A stretch of 64,000 nucleotides of DNA from Cohnella sp. WQ 127256 (lineage in GTDB: Bacteria > Bacillota > Bacilli > Paenibacillales > Paenibacillaceae): positions 271,640 through 335,639 of the forward strand of contig NZ_JAMZCY010000009.1 in the NCBI RefSeq assembly GCF_024519285.1, written 5' to 3'. This document shows positions 36,523-45,008 of the stretch, in pieces. Position 1 is the first letter of the stretch, and each line of letters opens with the position of its first letter. The notes beneath the pieces are model-generated. The model ran no database searches and was not told the DNA's origin. It saw only the letters and a program-made list of their open reading frames with translations. A program made the translations under genes and the position numbers.

Positions 36523-36903
36523 CTATGTATGTATAAGATATCCGAATCCGACACCTGCTGCAGTTAAACTAAATCCACCCACATAGGTAGCGAGCAAATA
36601 ATAAGCTAATGTGTGTCTAGAATTACTCTCGTTCATCAAAGCCTTTTGCACATTTAATGTGGAATAGGTTGTTAACCCTCCCAGTATGCCAATCCCGCAA
36701 CATGCATAAACTGCAAAATGCTCCTGCTCTAAGTTAATGCCAATTAGCAAACCCATCGCAAATGATCCTACGAGATTAACAAGCAGTGTTCCGATGTAGC
36801 TCATCTTCATCTTGCGAACAACCCAACGACCGACCTCATATCGGATTAGCGAACCTATAGCTCCTCCAATGCCAACCAAGCAGGCAATCCATAAGCTGTT
36901 CAA
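36523..36903 (-). CDS. crcB: CrcB/Fluc fluoride channel, second subunit
   Basis: 126 residues from a TTG at 36903, four hydrophobic segments. GGAIGSLIRYEVGRW, GTLLVNLVGSFAMG and GGLTTYSTLN carry the family Asn and the Phe/Thr-track positions (here Tyr-Ser-Thr). It exports fluoride passively across the membrane. The TTG overlaps the TGA stop of the first crcB (TTGA), which implies coupling and a heterodimer, as is common in Gram-positives. Longer starts overlap the upstream gene. Confidence 0.88.
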   Translation of the reverse strand: MNSLWIACLVGIGGAIGSLIRYEVGRWVVRKMKMSYIGTLLVNLVGSFAMGLLIGINLEQEHFAVYACCGIGILGGLTTYSTLNVQKALMNESNSRHTLAYYLLATYVGGFSLTAAGVGFGYLIHT

Positions 36904-37280
36904 GAGGGTTTGCCCCTTCCCCAAGCCAACCCAGTTGCTGCTAGCCCCCACCCACCAAGAGCGCTTAATAGCACGTACGCCGCGGCTGCAACATAGGCAT
37001 CATTTTGCCAAAGACCCCATAACTGACCGTTAAATGCGCTGAAGGTTGTAAATGAACCTAGAAATCCGGTACCCACTACATCCCCGAACCATGGAGGGGT
37101 GATCTTACGGGATAATAATCCGGTTAGAAGGCCAAGCAATAACGAACCCAATAGGTTGATTATTAACGTTGCCCACGGAAATGGATTAGAGCCCATCTGA
37201 TGCGGGAATAAAAATCCGATCTCATATCGGGCTACTGCTCCAAGAAATCCGGCAATGGCTATGCCGATTACGATCTTCAT
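36900..37280 (-). CDS. crcB: CrcB/Fluc fluoride channel, first subunit
   Basis: 126 residues from the ATG at 37280 (GGAGCGGAGAAGAC upstream), four hydrophobic segments. GFLGAVARYEIGF, ATLIINLLGSLLLG and GTGFLGSFTTFSAFN show the family Asn and FTTFS motif. First gene of the pair; its stop is shared with the start of the second. No fluoride riboswitch consensus is visible in the 80 bp upstream. Confidence 0.92.
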   Translation of the reverse strand: MKIVIGIAIAGFLGAVARYEIGFLFPHQMGSNPFPWATLIINLLGSLLLGLLTGLLSRKITPPWFGDVVGTGFLGSFTTFSAFNGQLWGLWQNDAYVAAAAYVLLSALGGWGLAATGLAWGRGKPS

Positions 37281-37360
37281 GTCTTCTCCGCTCCTACATT
37301 GACAGCAGCATGCACAGTTTCTTATGATTAACCTATACCCAGAGGAAAGGTTGGCCACAT

Positions 37361-37666
37361 ATGAGCTCCTATACGACAATTACCGTCGAAGAACTTAAAG
37401 CACGGCTGGATGCCGGACAACAAATTCATCTCATTGACGTACGCGAAGATGAGGAAGTCGCACAAGGAATGATTCCGGGAGCTATACATCTGCCACTAGG
37501 CCAGATAGCTCAACAACTTAACGCGATTCCCAAAGAAGATGAGGTTATCTTCATATGCCGCAGTGGCTATCGTAGCGACCAAGCTTGTCAATACTTATCC
37601 TCACTCGGCTATAAAGGAACAACTAACTTGATTGGCGGCATGCTTGCCTGGAACCAGCTTCCTTAA
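37361..37666 (+). CDS. Single-domain rhodanese-like protein
   Basis: 101 residues, one rhodanese domain. IHLIDVREDEEVAQGMIPGA and active-site loop FICRSGYRSDQAC with the persulfide-forming Cys near residue 70. It moves sulfane sulfur in the cytoplasm; the acceptor is unknown. ATG with GAGGAAAGG upstream. Its stop overlaps that of aroK on the other strand by four bases. Confidence 0.92.
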   Translation: MSSYTTITVEELKARLDAGQQIHLIDVREDEEVAQGMIPGAIHLPLGQIAQQLNAIPKEDEVIFICRSGYRSDQACQYLSSLGYKGTTNLIGGMLAWNQLP

Positions 37667-38199
37667 GCCTGTGATTTAGGCAGCCAGCGAAGAAGTAAGT
37701 CAGCAACTTCTGAAGGCGATCGATTGGACGTATCTACCATCACATGTGCAAAATCGTAGGCATTACGCCTTGTCTCCAGCAGTGTGCTAACACGTTCCTC
37801 CGCATCGCCTGCAAGAAGCGGCCTCGTCCCAACTGCTGACATGCTGGTCACGCGACGGATCAGGCTTGCCTTATCTGCAGTAAGCGCTACAACCCAACCC
37901 CCAGACAGCATCGTTCGACGATTACTCTCACGTAGAACTGCTCCGCCACCCGTCGCCACCACTTGTCTTCCTTCACTTAGCACATCCGATAGCACACGGC
38001 TTTCCCAATCACGGAATACTTGTTCCCCATCCTCGGCGAACATCTCTTTAATCGATCGACCTGCTAATCTCTCGATCTCTTCATCTGTATCCTTACTCTC
38101 CCAACCAAGACGCTCGGACATAAGACGGCTAACCGTCGATTTCCCCGTTCCCATAAAGCCGACAATAATAATGTTGCGGCTTGAGTGATTTCCGCTCAC
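37663..38199 (-). CDS. aroK: Shikimate kinase
   Basis: 178 residues. Walker A GFMGTGKSTVSRL near 14-25, shikimate-binding DTDEEIERLAGRSIKEMF, ATGGGAVLRESN and the lid arginine in GTRPLLAG. It phosphorylates shikimate to the substrate of AroA, which is encoded 1.2 kb downstream. GTG start with GGGGAA upstream. Confidence 0.95.
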   Translation of the reverse strand: MSGNHSSRNIIIVGFMGTGKSTVSRLMSERLGWESKDTDEEIERLAGRSIKEMFAEDGEQVFRDWESRVLSDVLSEGRQVVATGGGAVLRESNRRTMLSGGWVVALTADKASLIRRVTSMSAVGTRPLLAGDAEERVSTLLETRRNAYDFAHVMVDTSNRSPSEVADLLLRWLPKSQA

Positions 38200-38316
38200 A
38201 ACAAGTTCCCCATTCCTTGAATTTACACTTTTTATATCATATCATATCCATCCAATGGTATAAAACGACGAGTTTTATCGTAACTTTGATAGTGTACAAA
38301 CACATCGTCAAAGGTG

Positions 38317-38622
38317 ATGGTGCAATTGAAAAATAATAGAGTGATTTCACCGATAGAGCAACCACTCCGCCGTATTCTCGATCCCTCTCACCCTTTGTGC
38401 CGGGAAGATGTTCTCTGGGCGTTAGGATTTATTAAGAAAAAAGTGACCGAAAGAGCTCCCGAATGGTCGGGGCTCGATCAGTCACAGTTGCTTGCTCATT
38501 TTACCTGTTTCGCGGATATGGCCTTGCTGCTTCTGCATCGACGTAGCCCCAGTATTCAGGAAACAGCTTGCTTTCGCAAGATGCTCAACGAGCTTCTATC
38601 GCCTGACTGGATTAAGAATTAA
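38317..38622 (+). CDS. Hypothetical protein
   Basis: About 101 residues, soluble, mostly helical (REDVLWALGFIKKKVTERAP, LLAHFTCFADMALLLLHRR). I recognise no family. The start is unsure: AAAGGTG precedes ATG 38317, GTG 38320 and TTG 38326 closely, and TTG has the best spacing. It is convergent with gndA and overlaps its 3' end by 11 bp. Confidence 0.6.
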   Translation: MVQLKNNRVISPIEQPLRRILDPSHPLCREDVLWALGFIKKKVTERAPEWSGLDQSQLLAHFTCFADMALLLLHRRSPSIQETACFRKMLNELLSPDWIKN

Positions 38623-40027
38623 TCCAGTTATGATGGAACGAGCCTTCTTTGTCCAGACGTTTGAACGTATGGGCACCGAAGTAATCACGTTGTGCTTGAA
38701 GCAGGTTAGCAGGCAGACGCTCTGAACGGTAGCTATCATAGTAAGCGATAGCGCTCGCGAACGAAGGAACTGGCACACCATATTTGATAGCTGTGGATAC
38801 CACTTCACGCCATGCATCTTGATAAGACTCTACTACACCTTGGAAGTACTCATCCAGCAGCAGGTTGCGAAGCTGTGGTTCACGGTCATATGCATCTTTG
38901 ATGTTCTGTAGGAAGCGGGCACGGATAATGCAGCCACCGCGGAAAATCATTGCGATATCGCCGTAGCGTAGATCCCAGCCATACTCGTCTGAAGCTGCGC
39001 GCATTTGAGCAAATCCTTGAGCGTATGAACATATTTTACTTGCGAACAAGGCTTTGCGTATGCTCTCGATGAACGCGGCTTTGTCGCCTTGGAATGCGCT
39101 TGTTTTTGGTCCTTTAAGCACTTTGCTTGCAGCAACGCGCTCTTCCTTCATTGCGGACAGGAAACGGGAGAATACCGATTCTGTGATGATGGAAAGAGGC
39201 ACGCCTAAGTCAAGTGCGCTTTGGCTTGTCCATTTTCCAGTTCCCTTTTGTCCAGCGGAATCCAGAATAACATCAACCATAGGCTTGCCAGTTTCCGGAT
39301 CCTTCGTTGCGAAAATATCCGTTGTGATTTCGATGAGGTAGCTATCCAGCTCGCCTTTATTCCATTCTGCGAAGATGCTATGGAGCTCATCCGTCGAAAC
39401 ACCAATAACGTCCTTCAGCAATTGGTACGCTTCGCAAATCAGCTGCATGTCACCATATTCAATACCATTGTGCACCATTTTAACGTAGTGTCCAGCACCA
39501 TCTGGTCCAATATATGTACAACAAGGGTCGCCATTTACTTTAGCGGAAATACCTGTAAGAATCGGCTCAACAAGACGATAAGCTTCTTCAGGTCCGCCTG
39601 GCATAATCGATGGGCCTTTAAGTGCGCCTTCTTCACCACCGGATACACCTGTGCCGATGAAATTGAAGCCTTGAGCTGTCAAATCCTTGCTACGACGTTG
39701 TGTATCTGGGAAGTATGCGTTACCTCCATCGATGATGATATCACCCTTATCCAAATAAGGAATGAGGGACTCAATTGTTGCATCCGTACCTGCTCCTGCT
39801 TGAACCATGATCAGGATTTTGCGAGGCTTCTCAAGTGAATTTACGAACTCTTCAACCGAGTAAGTTGCGACTAGCTTCTTGCCTTTTCCATCCGTATTTA
39901 ACAAATCATCTGTCTTCTCTTTGGAGCGATTGTATACCGCTACAGTAAAACCGCGGCTCTCGATGTTAAGAGCAAGGTTACGACCCATGACGGCTAAGCC
40001 GACAACACCAATGTTTGCATTCGACAT
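38612..40027 (-). CDS. gndA: 6-phosphogluconate dehydrogenase, decarboxylating
   Basis: 471 residues, full length. N-terminal NADP fold IGVVGLAVMGRNLALNIESRG with an Arg after beta2 (YNRSKEKT), then IIDGGNAYFPDTQRR, FIGTGVSGGEEGALKGPSIMPGG trimmed to its key SGGEEGA, the catalytic Lys in HYVKMVHNGIEYGD, and the C-terminal helical domain ending in FHHNW. It makes ribulose 5-phosphate and NADPH. ATG 40027 has AAAGGATG upstream. Monocistronic. Confidence 0.96.
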   Translation of the reverse strand: MSNANIGVVGLAVMGRNLALNIESRGFTVAVYNRSKEKTDDLLNTDGKGKKLVATYSVEEFVNSLEKPRKILIMVQAGAGTDATIESLIPYLDKGDIIIDGGNAYFPDTQRRSKDLTAQGFNFIGTGVSGGEEGALKGPSIMPGGPEEAYRLVEPILTGISAKVNGDPCCTYIGPDGAGHYVKMVHNGIEYGDMQLICEAYQLLKDVIGVSTDELHSIFAEWNKGELDSYLIEITTDIFATKDPETGKPMVDVILDSAGQKGTGKWTSQSALDLGVPLSIITESVFSRFLSAMKEERVAASKVLKGPKTSAFQGDKAAFIESIRKALFASKICSYAQGFAQMRAASDEYGWDLRYGDIAMIFRGGCIIRARFLQNIKDAYDREPQLRNLLLDEYFQGVVESYQDAWREVVSTAIKYGVPVPSFASAIAYYDSYRSERLPANLLQAQRDYFGAHTFKRLDKEGSFHHNWINS

Positions 40028-40196
40028 GATTATATTCATCCTTTAGTACAAAATTTTCACAATAAGACTATTGTACTCTTTTTGCACAAAGATGAAAACC
40101 TTCAAATAAATTTCCATGTTCTGCAAAATAGTTCTTGCTATTTGCCTATACTTATTATTTAATAGTAAATATAAAAAGTAAAGGGATGTGTTCATT

Positions 40197-40727
40197 ATGG
40201 CAGCAAGCACTTGGAGTTTAGACAAATCTCATAGCGGTATTACATTCAGCGTTCGTCACATGATGATTACTAATGTTCGTGGAAGCTTTAATGATTTTGA
40301 AGCGGTAGTCACTGCAGACTCCGACAACCTTCCCGCAGTAGTTGCAGCCATTACAATCGATGTTAACAGCATCAGTACGAAGGACGAAGGTCGCGATGCT
40401 CACTTGAAATCTGCGGATTTCTTCAACGCCGAGCAGTTCCCGCAAATTGTTTTCACCAAAACAGCTCTAGTATCCAAAGGTGGAGAAGATTACGAGCTCA
40501 CTGGCGATATTACGATTGCTGGCGTAACGAAATCCATCACACTGAACACTGAAATTGCAGGCCCTGCTAAAGATCCATGGGGCAATACGAAATTCGGTGT
40601 TATCGCTGACGGAGTCATCAATCGCTCTGAATTTGGTCTTTCTTGGAATGCTGCGCTGGAAACAGGTGGACTTCTTGTCGGTGATGCAATTAAAGTACAC
40701 ATCGAATTAGAATTTGCACAAGCATAA
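40197..40727 (+). CDS. YceI family lipocalin-like protein
   Basis: 176 residues without a signal peptide. STWSLDKSHSGITFSVRHMM, SISTKDEGRDAHLKSADFFNAE split as DAHLKSADFF, FTGDITIAG-like ELTGDITIAGVTKSI and RSEFGLSWNAALETGGLLVGD are the family motifs. YceI proteins bind isoprenoid-like lipids in a beta-barrel; the role here is unknown. AAAGGGATG precedes the ATG. Monocistronic. Confidence 0.92.
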   Translation: MAASTWSLDKSHSGITFSVRHMMITNVRGSFNDFEAVVTADSDNLPAVVAAITIDVNSISTKDEGRDAHLKSADFFNAEQFPQIVFTKTALVSKGGEDYELTGDITIAGVTKSITLNTEIAGPAKDPWGNTKFGVIADGVINRSEFGLSWNAALETGGLLVGDAIKVHIELEFAQA

Positions 40728-40736
40728 TTAATAACA

Positions 40737-40778
40737 AAAGCGGAGCTCATCTTGTTAACACAAGGGGGCTCCGCTTTT
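40737..40778. terminator. Terminator after the YceI gene
   Basis: AAAAGCGGAGC pairs with GCTCCGCTTTT around a 20-nt loop; works in both directions. Confidence 0.85.
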
Positions 40779-40802
40779 GTTATATATAGGTTTCCAGCCT
40801 CA

Positions 40803-41408
40803 TTACAGCTCTACTAGTAGCATCTCGGTGCGCATTCCTTTTAGCTTTTCCTTACTCGATTCGATTTGTTCAGACCATTCATTCACAATCGCTTCGTGAA
40901 GAACGGCCAATTCGTAATCGATTTCCAAACGAAGAACGCCGGCTTGTTGCTCAGCTCGCTTAGACTTGAACGCCTGCACCATGTCTTCTACTGTAACTTG
41001 CGGCCGTTTTTGATAAATAATCCGATGTTCCATGCCGGACACCTCCACGAGACGGATAATTTCACCGAACATGATATTCTCAATCCTAAGCACTTGACGG
41101 TCGTGGAACCTCTTCACAATGGCGTGGCCGCGGGAATCATTGATGAGCTTCTCGATCCATAACGCCAGCTTCTCATCCTTGACCAGGTAATCCCCTATCA
41201 TTTTGTAACGACCCAGCACCCTGAGGAACCTTAGCTTGAGCAACTTCCGCCCCGTTCTTACGGATACGATAAATTGGTGCTCACTTTCGTTCCAGTACAA
41301 GGAATAGCCTTCCTGGATCAGCTCTCGGATCAGATTCTGAATCTGGCGACGATCAAATCGAAGCTCTAAGTTGCAATACTCCACTTCATGGCTGCGGTTC
41401 ACGGCCAT
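40803..41408 (-). CDS. Uncharacterised protein (faint resemblance to a Paenibacillus family mislabelled NRPS module)
   Basis: 201 residues, soluble, charged. Segments include LELRFDRRQIQNLIRELIQE, RIENIMFGEIIRLVEVSGME and a helical tail (EWSEQIESSKEKLKGMR). The order AIVKRF...IRLVEVS...helical tail faintly resembles a Paenibacillus family I recall being called non-ribosomal peptide synthetase module, with no true NRPS domain. No function is proposed. Single gene. Confidence 0.55.
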   Translation of the reverse strand: MAVNRSHEVEYCNLELRFDRRQIQNLIRELIQEGYSLYWNESEHQFIVSVRTGRKLLKLRFLRVLGRYKMIGDYLVKDEKLALWIEKLINDSRGHAIVKRFHDRQVLRIENIMFGEIIRLVEVSGMEHRIIYQKRPQVTVEDMVQAFKSKRAEQQAGVLRLEIDYELAVLHEAIVNEWSEQIESSKEKLKGMRTEMLLVEL

Positions 41409-41547
41409 CCCCCCTCCTGCATACTCGCTGGCTTGAGTTATTGACCGAATTGTCTGAATATTGTGGCTTACTTATATCTTATACTCCATCTTATGTAATG
41501 GCAACTTGGTTTCTTGACTATTTTCCTACCTATTTTTTTCAAATAAA

Positions 41548-41576
41548 AAACCCGCTCCAGAATCAGAAGCGAGTTT
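41548..41576 (-). terminator. Terminator of the ABC-2 exporter operon
   Basis: On the minus strand AAACTCGCT pairs with AGCGGGTTT (one G-T pair), followed by a TTTTATTTG tract. Confidence 0.7.
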
Positions 41577-41589
41577 CTTAATGCTTTAA

Positions 41590-42750
41590 TCAGGCTTGTG
41601 CTGGCTTCAGCACGTAAGAGCCGAAGGCCAGAAGTACAGTAGCAAATAAGGCCAGTATTCCAAGCTGCAAACTAATATCCTGCAGAGTTGCTCCCGAAGA
41701 AGCCTTCTCTAAGGCAACAATCGCCCATCTTTGAGGCATGAAGCTGGAGAGCTTCTGCATATAGTCAGGCATCATCGTAACTGGCCAGAAGCAGCCTGCG
41801 AGCATGCAGGAAGGAATAACAATGAGATTGTTAATGCTACCTAAGTGAGCGACATTCTTCACCATGCCCGCAGCCGCTGAAGATATGCCAACCGCCGCCA
41901 ACAGAAAAAATTCCATAATAACAAGTAGACTTGAGAAGGAAATTCCAAAGTCAAATCCAATGACGTATCGAGTCACCGTCAGAATTAATACCAATTGCAA
42001 CGTTCCTAGCAGTAAGCAGCCGAGGAAGTTGCCTAATGCGATTTCCCAAGCCCTCACCGGAGCCGAGAATATGCGGGCCATCGTCCGATTGGTACGATCC
42101 TCCACAATGCCATGTATTGATTGATTGACGAGATTCATGACAAACATAAGCATTAGACCAATCACGAGGACATTCGCATTGTTGTACCTCTGTACGATCT
42201 CTTTACTAATTACAGCAAGCTTCCCCTCCTTCTGCTGTTCTAGTAATTGAAGGACTAGCTGATCCCTTTGCTCTGGATTTTCCGCAGTAGCGGCTACAAG
42301 CTGAACATTACGGGCAAGTCTCTCCGTTGCTTCTGTTAACGTTATACCTAGTGACACGTTCCATTGTTGTTCATTTTTGCGAAAGAGCTTGACACTTGTC
42401 TCCTCACCTAGAAGCAGCTTGCTCGTAAATCCTTCTGGGATGTATACCAATGCTCCCCATTCCCCGTCATAAACCTCTTGCTTTAACCGCTCCAAGCTAT
42501 CTTGCTTCACTTCTTGCTCACTGACGTTATAAGAATTGATTGATTGTATGGAGCTAATGATAGGTTTGCTTAGCCAAGCTTGATCTTCATTTAATACCGC
42601 GACTTTAACCTTCTCGCCCGACGAATTACCAAATAGGCCGACGATTCCCGAAATGACTAAGATAGGCAGCAATAAGATAATAAATAATCCTTTACGATTG
42701 CCGATCACTTTACGCATATTTAGATTTGCAATGATTAGACTAGTTCTCAT
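41590..42750 (-). CDS. ABC-2 type exporter permease (distal)
   Basis: 386 residues. One N-terminal helix (GLFIILLLPILVISGIVG), a large extracytoplasmic loop of about 150 residues, then five or six C-terminal helices starting NANVLVIGLMLMFVMNLV, with the cytoplasmic EDRTNRTMARIFSAPVR. This is the DrrB/YhaP-like ABC2_membrane_3 layout. It overlaps the upstream permease gene by four bases, so the two probably form a heterodimer with the ATPase encoded first. Substrate unknown; a peptide antibiotic or lipid is plausible from the linked sensor kinase. Confidence 0.88.
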   Translation of the reverse strand: MRTSLIIANLNMRKVIGNRKGLFIILLLPILVISGIVGLFGNSSGEKVKVAVLNEDQAWLSKPIISSIQSINSYNVSEQEVKQDSLERLKQEVYDGEWGALVYIPEGFTSKLLLGEETSVKLFRKNEQQWNVSLGITLTEATERLARNVQLVAATAENPEQRDQLVLQLLEQQKEGKLAVISKEIVQRYNNANVLVIGLMLMFVMNLVNQSIHGIVEDRTNRTMARIFSAPVRAWEIALGNFLGCLLLGTLQLVLILTVTRYVIGFDFGISFSSLLVIMEFFLLAAVGISSAAAGMVKNVAHLGSINNLIVIPSCMLAGCFWPVTMMPDYMQKLSSFMPQRWAIVALEKASSGATLQDISLQLGILALFATVLLAFGSYVLKPAQA

Positions 42751-43880
42751 AGAGCCACCGCCTTCTTAAATCTGACTAAAGATAAGCTTAGAAGTACAAA
42801 TGTGATGGATCCGAGAATAACGACAAACTGCCAGCTTTCCAGAAGGGATCCCCCTGCCATCATCCTGCGAAGCGCTTCATTTGCCCAATGATTAATCGTA
42901 AATTTGCCAATCTCATTTAGACTCGGACCTAAATCTGCGATCATCCCTCCACTTAAGAAGGTCATAACCATAATGAGTAGGCTGAAAATCGATTCTATTG
43001 CTCTTCTACTTCGAATAATAGACGTTAAGAGGAGCGCGAAGCTCACCGTCGCCATGGACACGAGCACGCAAACCAACGCTATACCTCCATAACTGTTGCC
43101 CCAGTCGACGCCGTAAATCCATTTCGTAAAAGCCACAATTATAGCGGACTGAATGATAGCAAAGAACAGTACACCCAGCAGCTTTCCAGCAAGCATCGCG
43201 TTCAATGAAACCGGCATCGCATAAAGCCGGAGTAACGTTCCCTTCTCTCGTTCCTCCGTTATGCTTATCGCGCCAGACATACCAGAATAGAGCAGAAACA
43301 TGACTAAGTACGCTACAGAATAATATTGCAAAGCTGAGAAGTTGCTGAAATCAGCATTATCGCCCGTCACTAGGTTTCCGATTTGAACGAGTTTACTTGA
43401 TGTAGCACTCTGAGCACTATTGGCGATTTGATCCTGGGAAAGCTGGGGAAGAACGATCGCTACGGATTGTCGTACATCAATATCCGCAACGAATCGATTA
43501 AAGACGGACTCGGTAATTAGATTACGTTCAGCGAACTTACCCGGATAATAGTGAAGCGTTCCATCTACAACCGTGAGACCGTAATCTGACTTGCCCGATT
43601 TTATGTCTTCTAGAACCTGATCCTCGCTATTGCGAATCAGAGGGTCTACATAAGAAGCAAGCTCAGGTGAAGCAAAATACTGCTTCGCAGCTTCACTAAG
43701 CTGCCCTTCGTTACCTGTATAGACTGATACCTGAACGGGCTTATAATCACTGTCCAATGCATTACCTAGTAGGAAAATAAGCAATAACGGAAGCCCCAGT
43801 AGCATAAGGATAACCGTGCGAATTCTGGACAGTTGAACGACCTCGTTCCAGGCCATTAATAAAGCTAATCTCATGATCAC
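42747..43880 (-). CDS. ABC-2 type exporter permease (proximal)
   Basis: 377 residues with the same layout as its neighbour: N-terminal helix TVILMLLGLPLLLIFLLG, an extracytoplasmic loop, then helices from YSVAYLVMFLLYSGMSGAI and the motif TEEREKGTLLRLYAMPVS typical of ABC-2 permeases. It lies 20 bp after the ATPase gene and overlaps the distal permease gene by four bases. Confidence 0.88.
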   Translation of the reverse strand: MIMRLALLMAWNEVVQLSRIRTVILMLLGLPLLLIFLLGNALDSDYKPVQVSVYTGNEGQLSEAAKQYFASPELASYVDPLIRNSEDQVLEDIKSGKSDYGLTVVDGTLHYYPGKFAERNLITESVFNRFVADIDVRQSVAIVLPQLSQDQIANSAQSATSSKLVQIGNLVTGDNADFSNFSALQYYSVAYLVMFLLYSGMSGAISITEEREKGTLLRLYAMPVSLNAMLAGKLLGVLFFAIIQSAIIVAFTKWIYGVDWGNSYGGIALVCVLVSMATVSFALLLTSIIRSRRAIESIFSLLIMVMTFLSGGMIADLGPSLNEIGKFTINHWANEALRRMMAGGSLLESWQFVVILGSITFVLLSLSLVRFKKAVAL

Positions 43881-43900
43881 CTTCTCCTTTCTTATTGATC

Positions 43901-44848
43901 TTAGACACCGTCACGTAGAGTGCGACCAGTAAGTGTCAGGAATAAGCTTTCCAGATCCGGCTCTACCCGAGTTAATTTCTGTAGCTTCAAGCTATGCTTC
44001 GTGAGAATAAACAAAATGTCCTGAAGATAAGTTTGAGAATCTTGTAACACAAGCTCCAGTTGCGTGTCATCTCTCCGATGGAAGGAAGTAATCCTTGGAT
44101 GCGTACGAATTTCCTCCGCCGCTTCTTCTGTCATCCGATTACTCTCTAGCATTAATCTTTCCTTCAGTCCAGCTTGTTCAATGAGTTCTTCCTTCGTGCC
44201 ATGAGCAACAAGCTTACCTTGATCCATAATCCCGATTCTAGTGCTGATCGCTTCGACCTCTTCCATGTAATGACTTGTGTAAATAATGGTTGATCCCATT
44301 TGGTTTAATTTTTTGACGGACTCTAGAATATGATTCCTAGACTGTGGGTCAATTCCGACTGTCGGCTCGTCCATAATAATTAGCTTTGGTCGGTGCATGA
44401 TCGCACAAGCGATATTCAATCTCCTTTTCATTCCCCCGGAAAAAGTGCCTGGCTTATCTTTGGCGTATTTCTCCAATCCGGTGAATGCAAGGGCTTCCTC
44501 AACCCGCTCCTTCAGAAGACTGCCTCTTAGTCCAAATAGCTTCCCGAAAAAAGTAACGTTCTCCCGAGCGGATAGCATATCGTAGATCGCCAGCTCCTGT
44601 GGAACTAATCCGATCCGGCGCTTCACTTCAAGCGGGTTCTTCGTCGTCGAGTAGCCGTCTAATGTAATTTCTCCTGCATCCATGGCCAGAAGTCCAGATA
44701 ACAAATGAATCGTTGTGCTCTTTCCTGCGCCATTAGGCCCCAGTAATCCGAAAATTTCACCTTCGGCGATTTCTAGATTCAGATGGTTCACACTTATTTT
44801 AGTGGTGTCGTACTTTTTGACGACCCCTTTGAATTGTACCAATGTCAT
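43901..44848 (-). CDS. ABC exporter ATPase subunit
   Basis: 315 residues. Walker A GLLGPNGAGKSTT, Q-loop LVPQELAIYD, signature TFSGGMKRRLNIA, Walker B KLIIMDEPTVGID, H-loop TSHYMEEVEAI. The C-terminal extension (about 220-315) is of the DrrA/CcmA type. It powers the two ABC-2 permeases. ATG 44848 follows GGAGAGGGG. The operon is divergent from a histidine kinase/response regulator pair, which probably controls it. Confidence 0.93.
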   Translation of the reverse strand: MTLVQFKGVVKKYDTTKISVNHLNLEIAEGEIFGLLGPNGAGKSTTIHLLSGLLAMDAGEITLDGYSTTKNPLEVKRRIGLVPQELAIYDMLSARENVTFFGKLFGLRGSLLKERVEEALAFTGLEKYAKDKPGTFSGGMKRRLNIACAIMHRPKLIIMDEPTVGIDPQSRNHILESVKKLNQMGSTIIYTSHYMEEVEAISTRIGIMDQGKLVAHGTKEELIEQAGLKERLMLESNRMTEEAAEEIRTHPRITSFHRRDDTQLELVLQDSQTYLQDILFILTKHSLKLQKLTRVEPDLESLFLTLTGRTLRDGV

Positions 44849-44917
44849 AATGATGATCCCCTCTCCAACTTGTTGATTTCATTGTAAGCGACAAAGGTGC
44901 TCCTTCACAGGTACCCT

Positions 44918-44974
44918 AAGTCATTTCATTGGAATGAGATAAGGTGACAAAAGTCATTTCGTGAATGCTATAAT
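44918..44974 (+). promoter_or_regulatory. Direct repeats and extended -10 promoter before the kinase gene
   Basis: AAGTCATTTC occurs at 44918-44927 and 44951-44960, 33 bp apart (about three helical turns). TGCTATAAT (TATAAT at 44969-44974) follows. The repeats are candidate binding sites for the response regulator, acting on one or both divergent operons; this is inference. Confidence 0.5.
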
Positions 44975-45008
44975 CATTCTATCCTTACAATTTGGAAGGA
45001 GCGCCTTC

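Noticed and set aside
37281..37360. Fluoride riboswitch before crcB
   Set aside because: The short upstream region does not show the expected GGNGAUGG core or pseudoknot.
39221..39838. 205-codon plus-strand ORF
   Set aside because: Antisense to gndA, a full-length conserved enzyme; chance open frame.
40803..41408. Non-ribosomal peptide synthetase module
   Set aside because: The 201-residue protein has no adenylation, condensation or carrier motif; any such label would be wrong.
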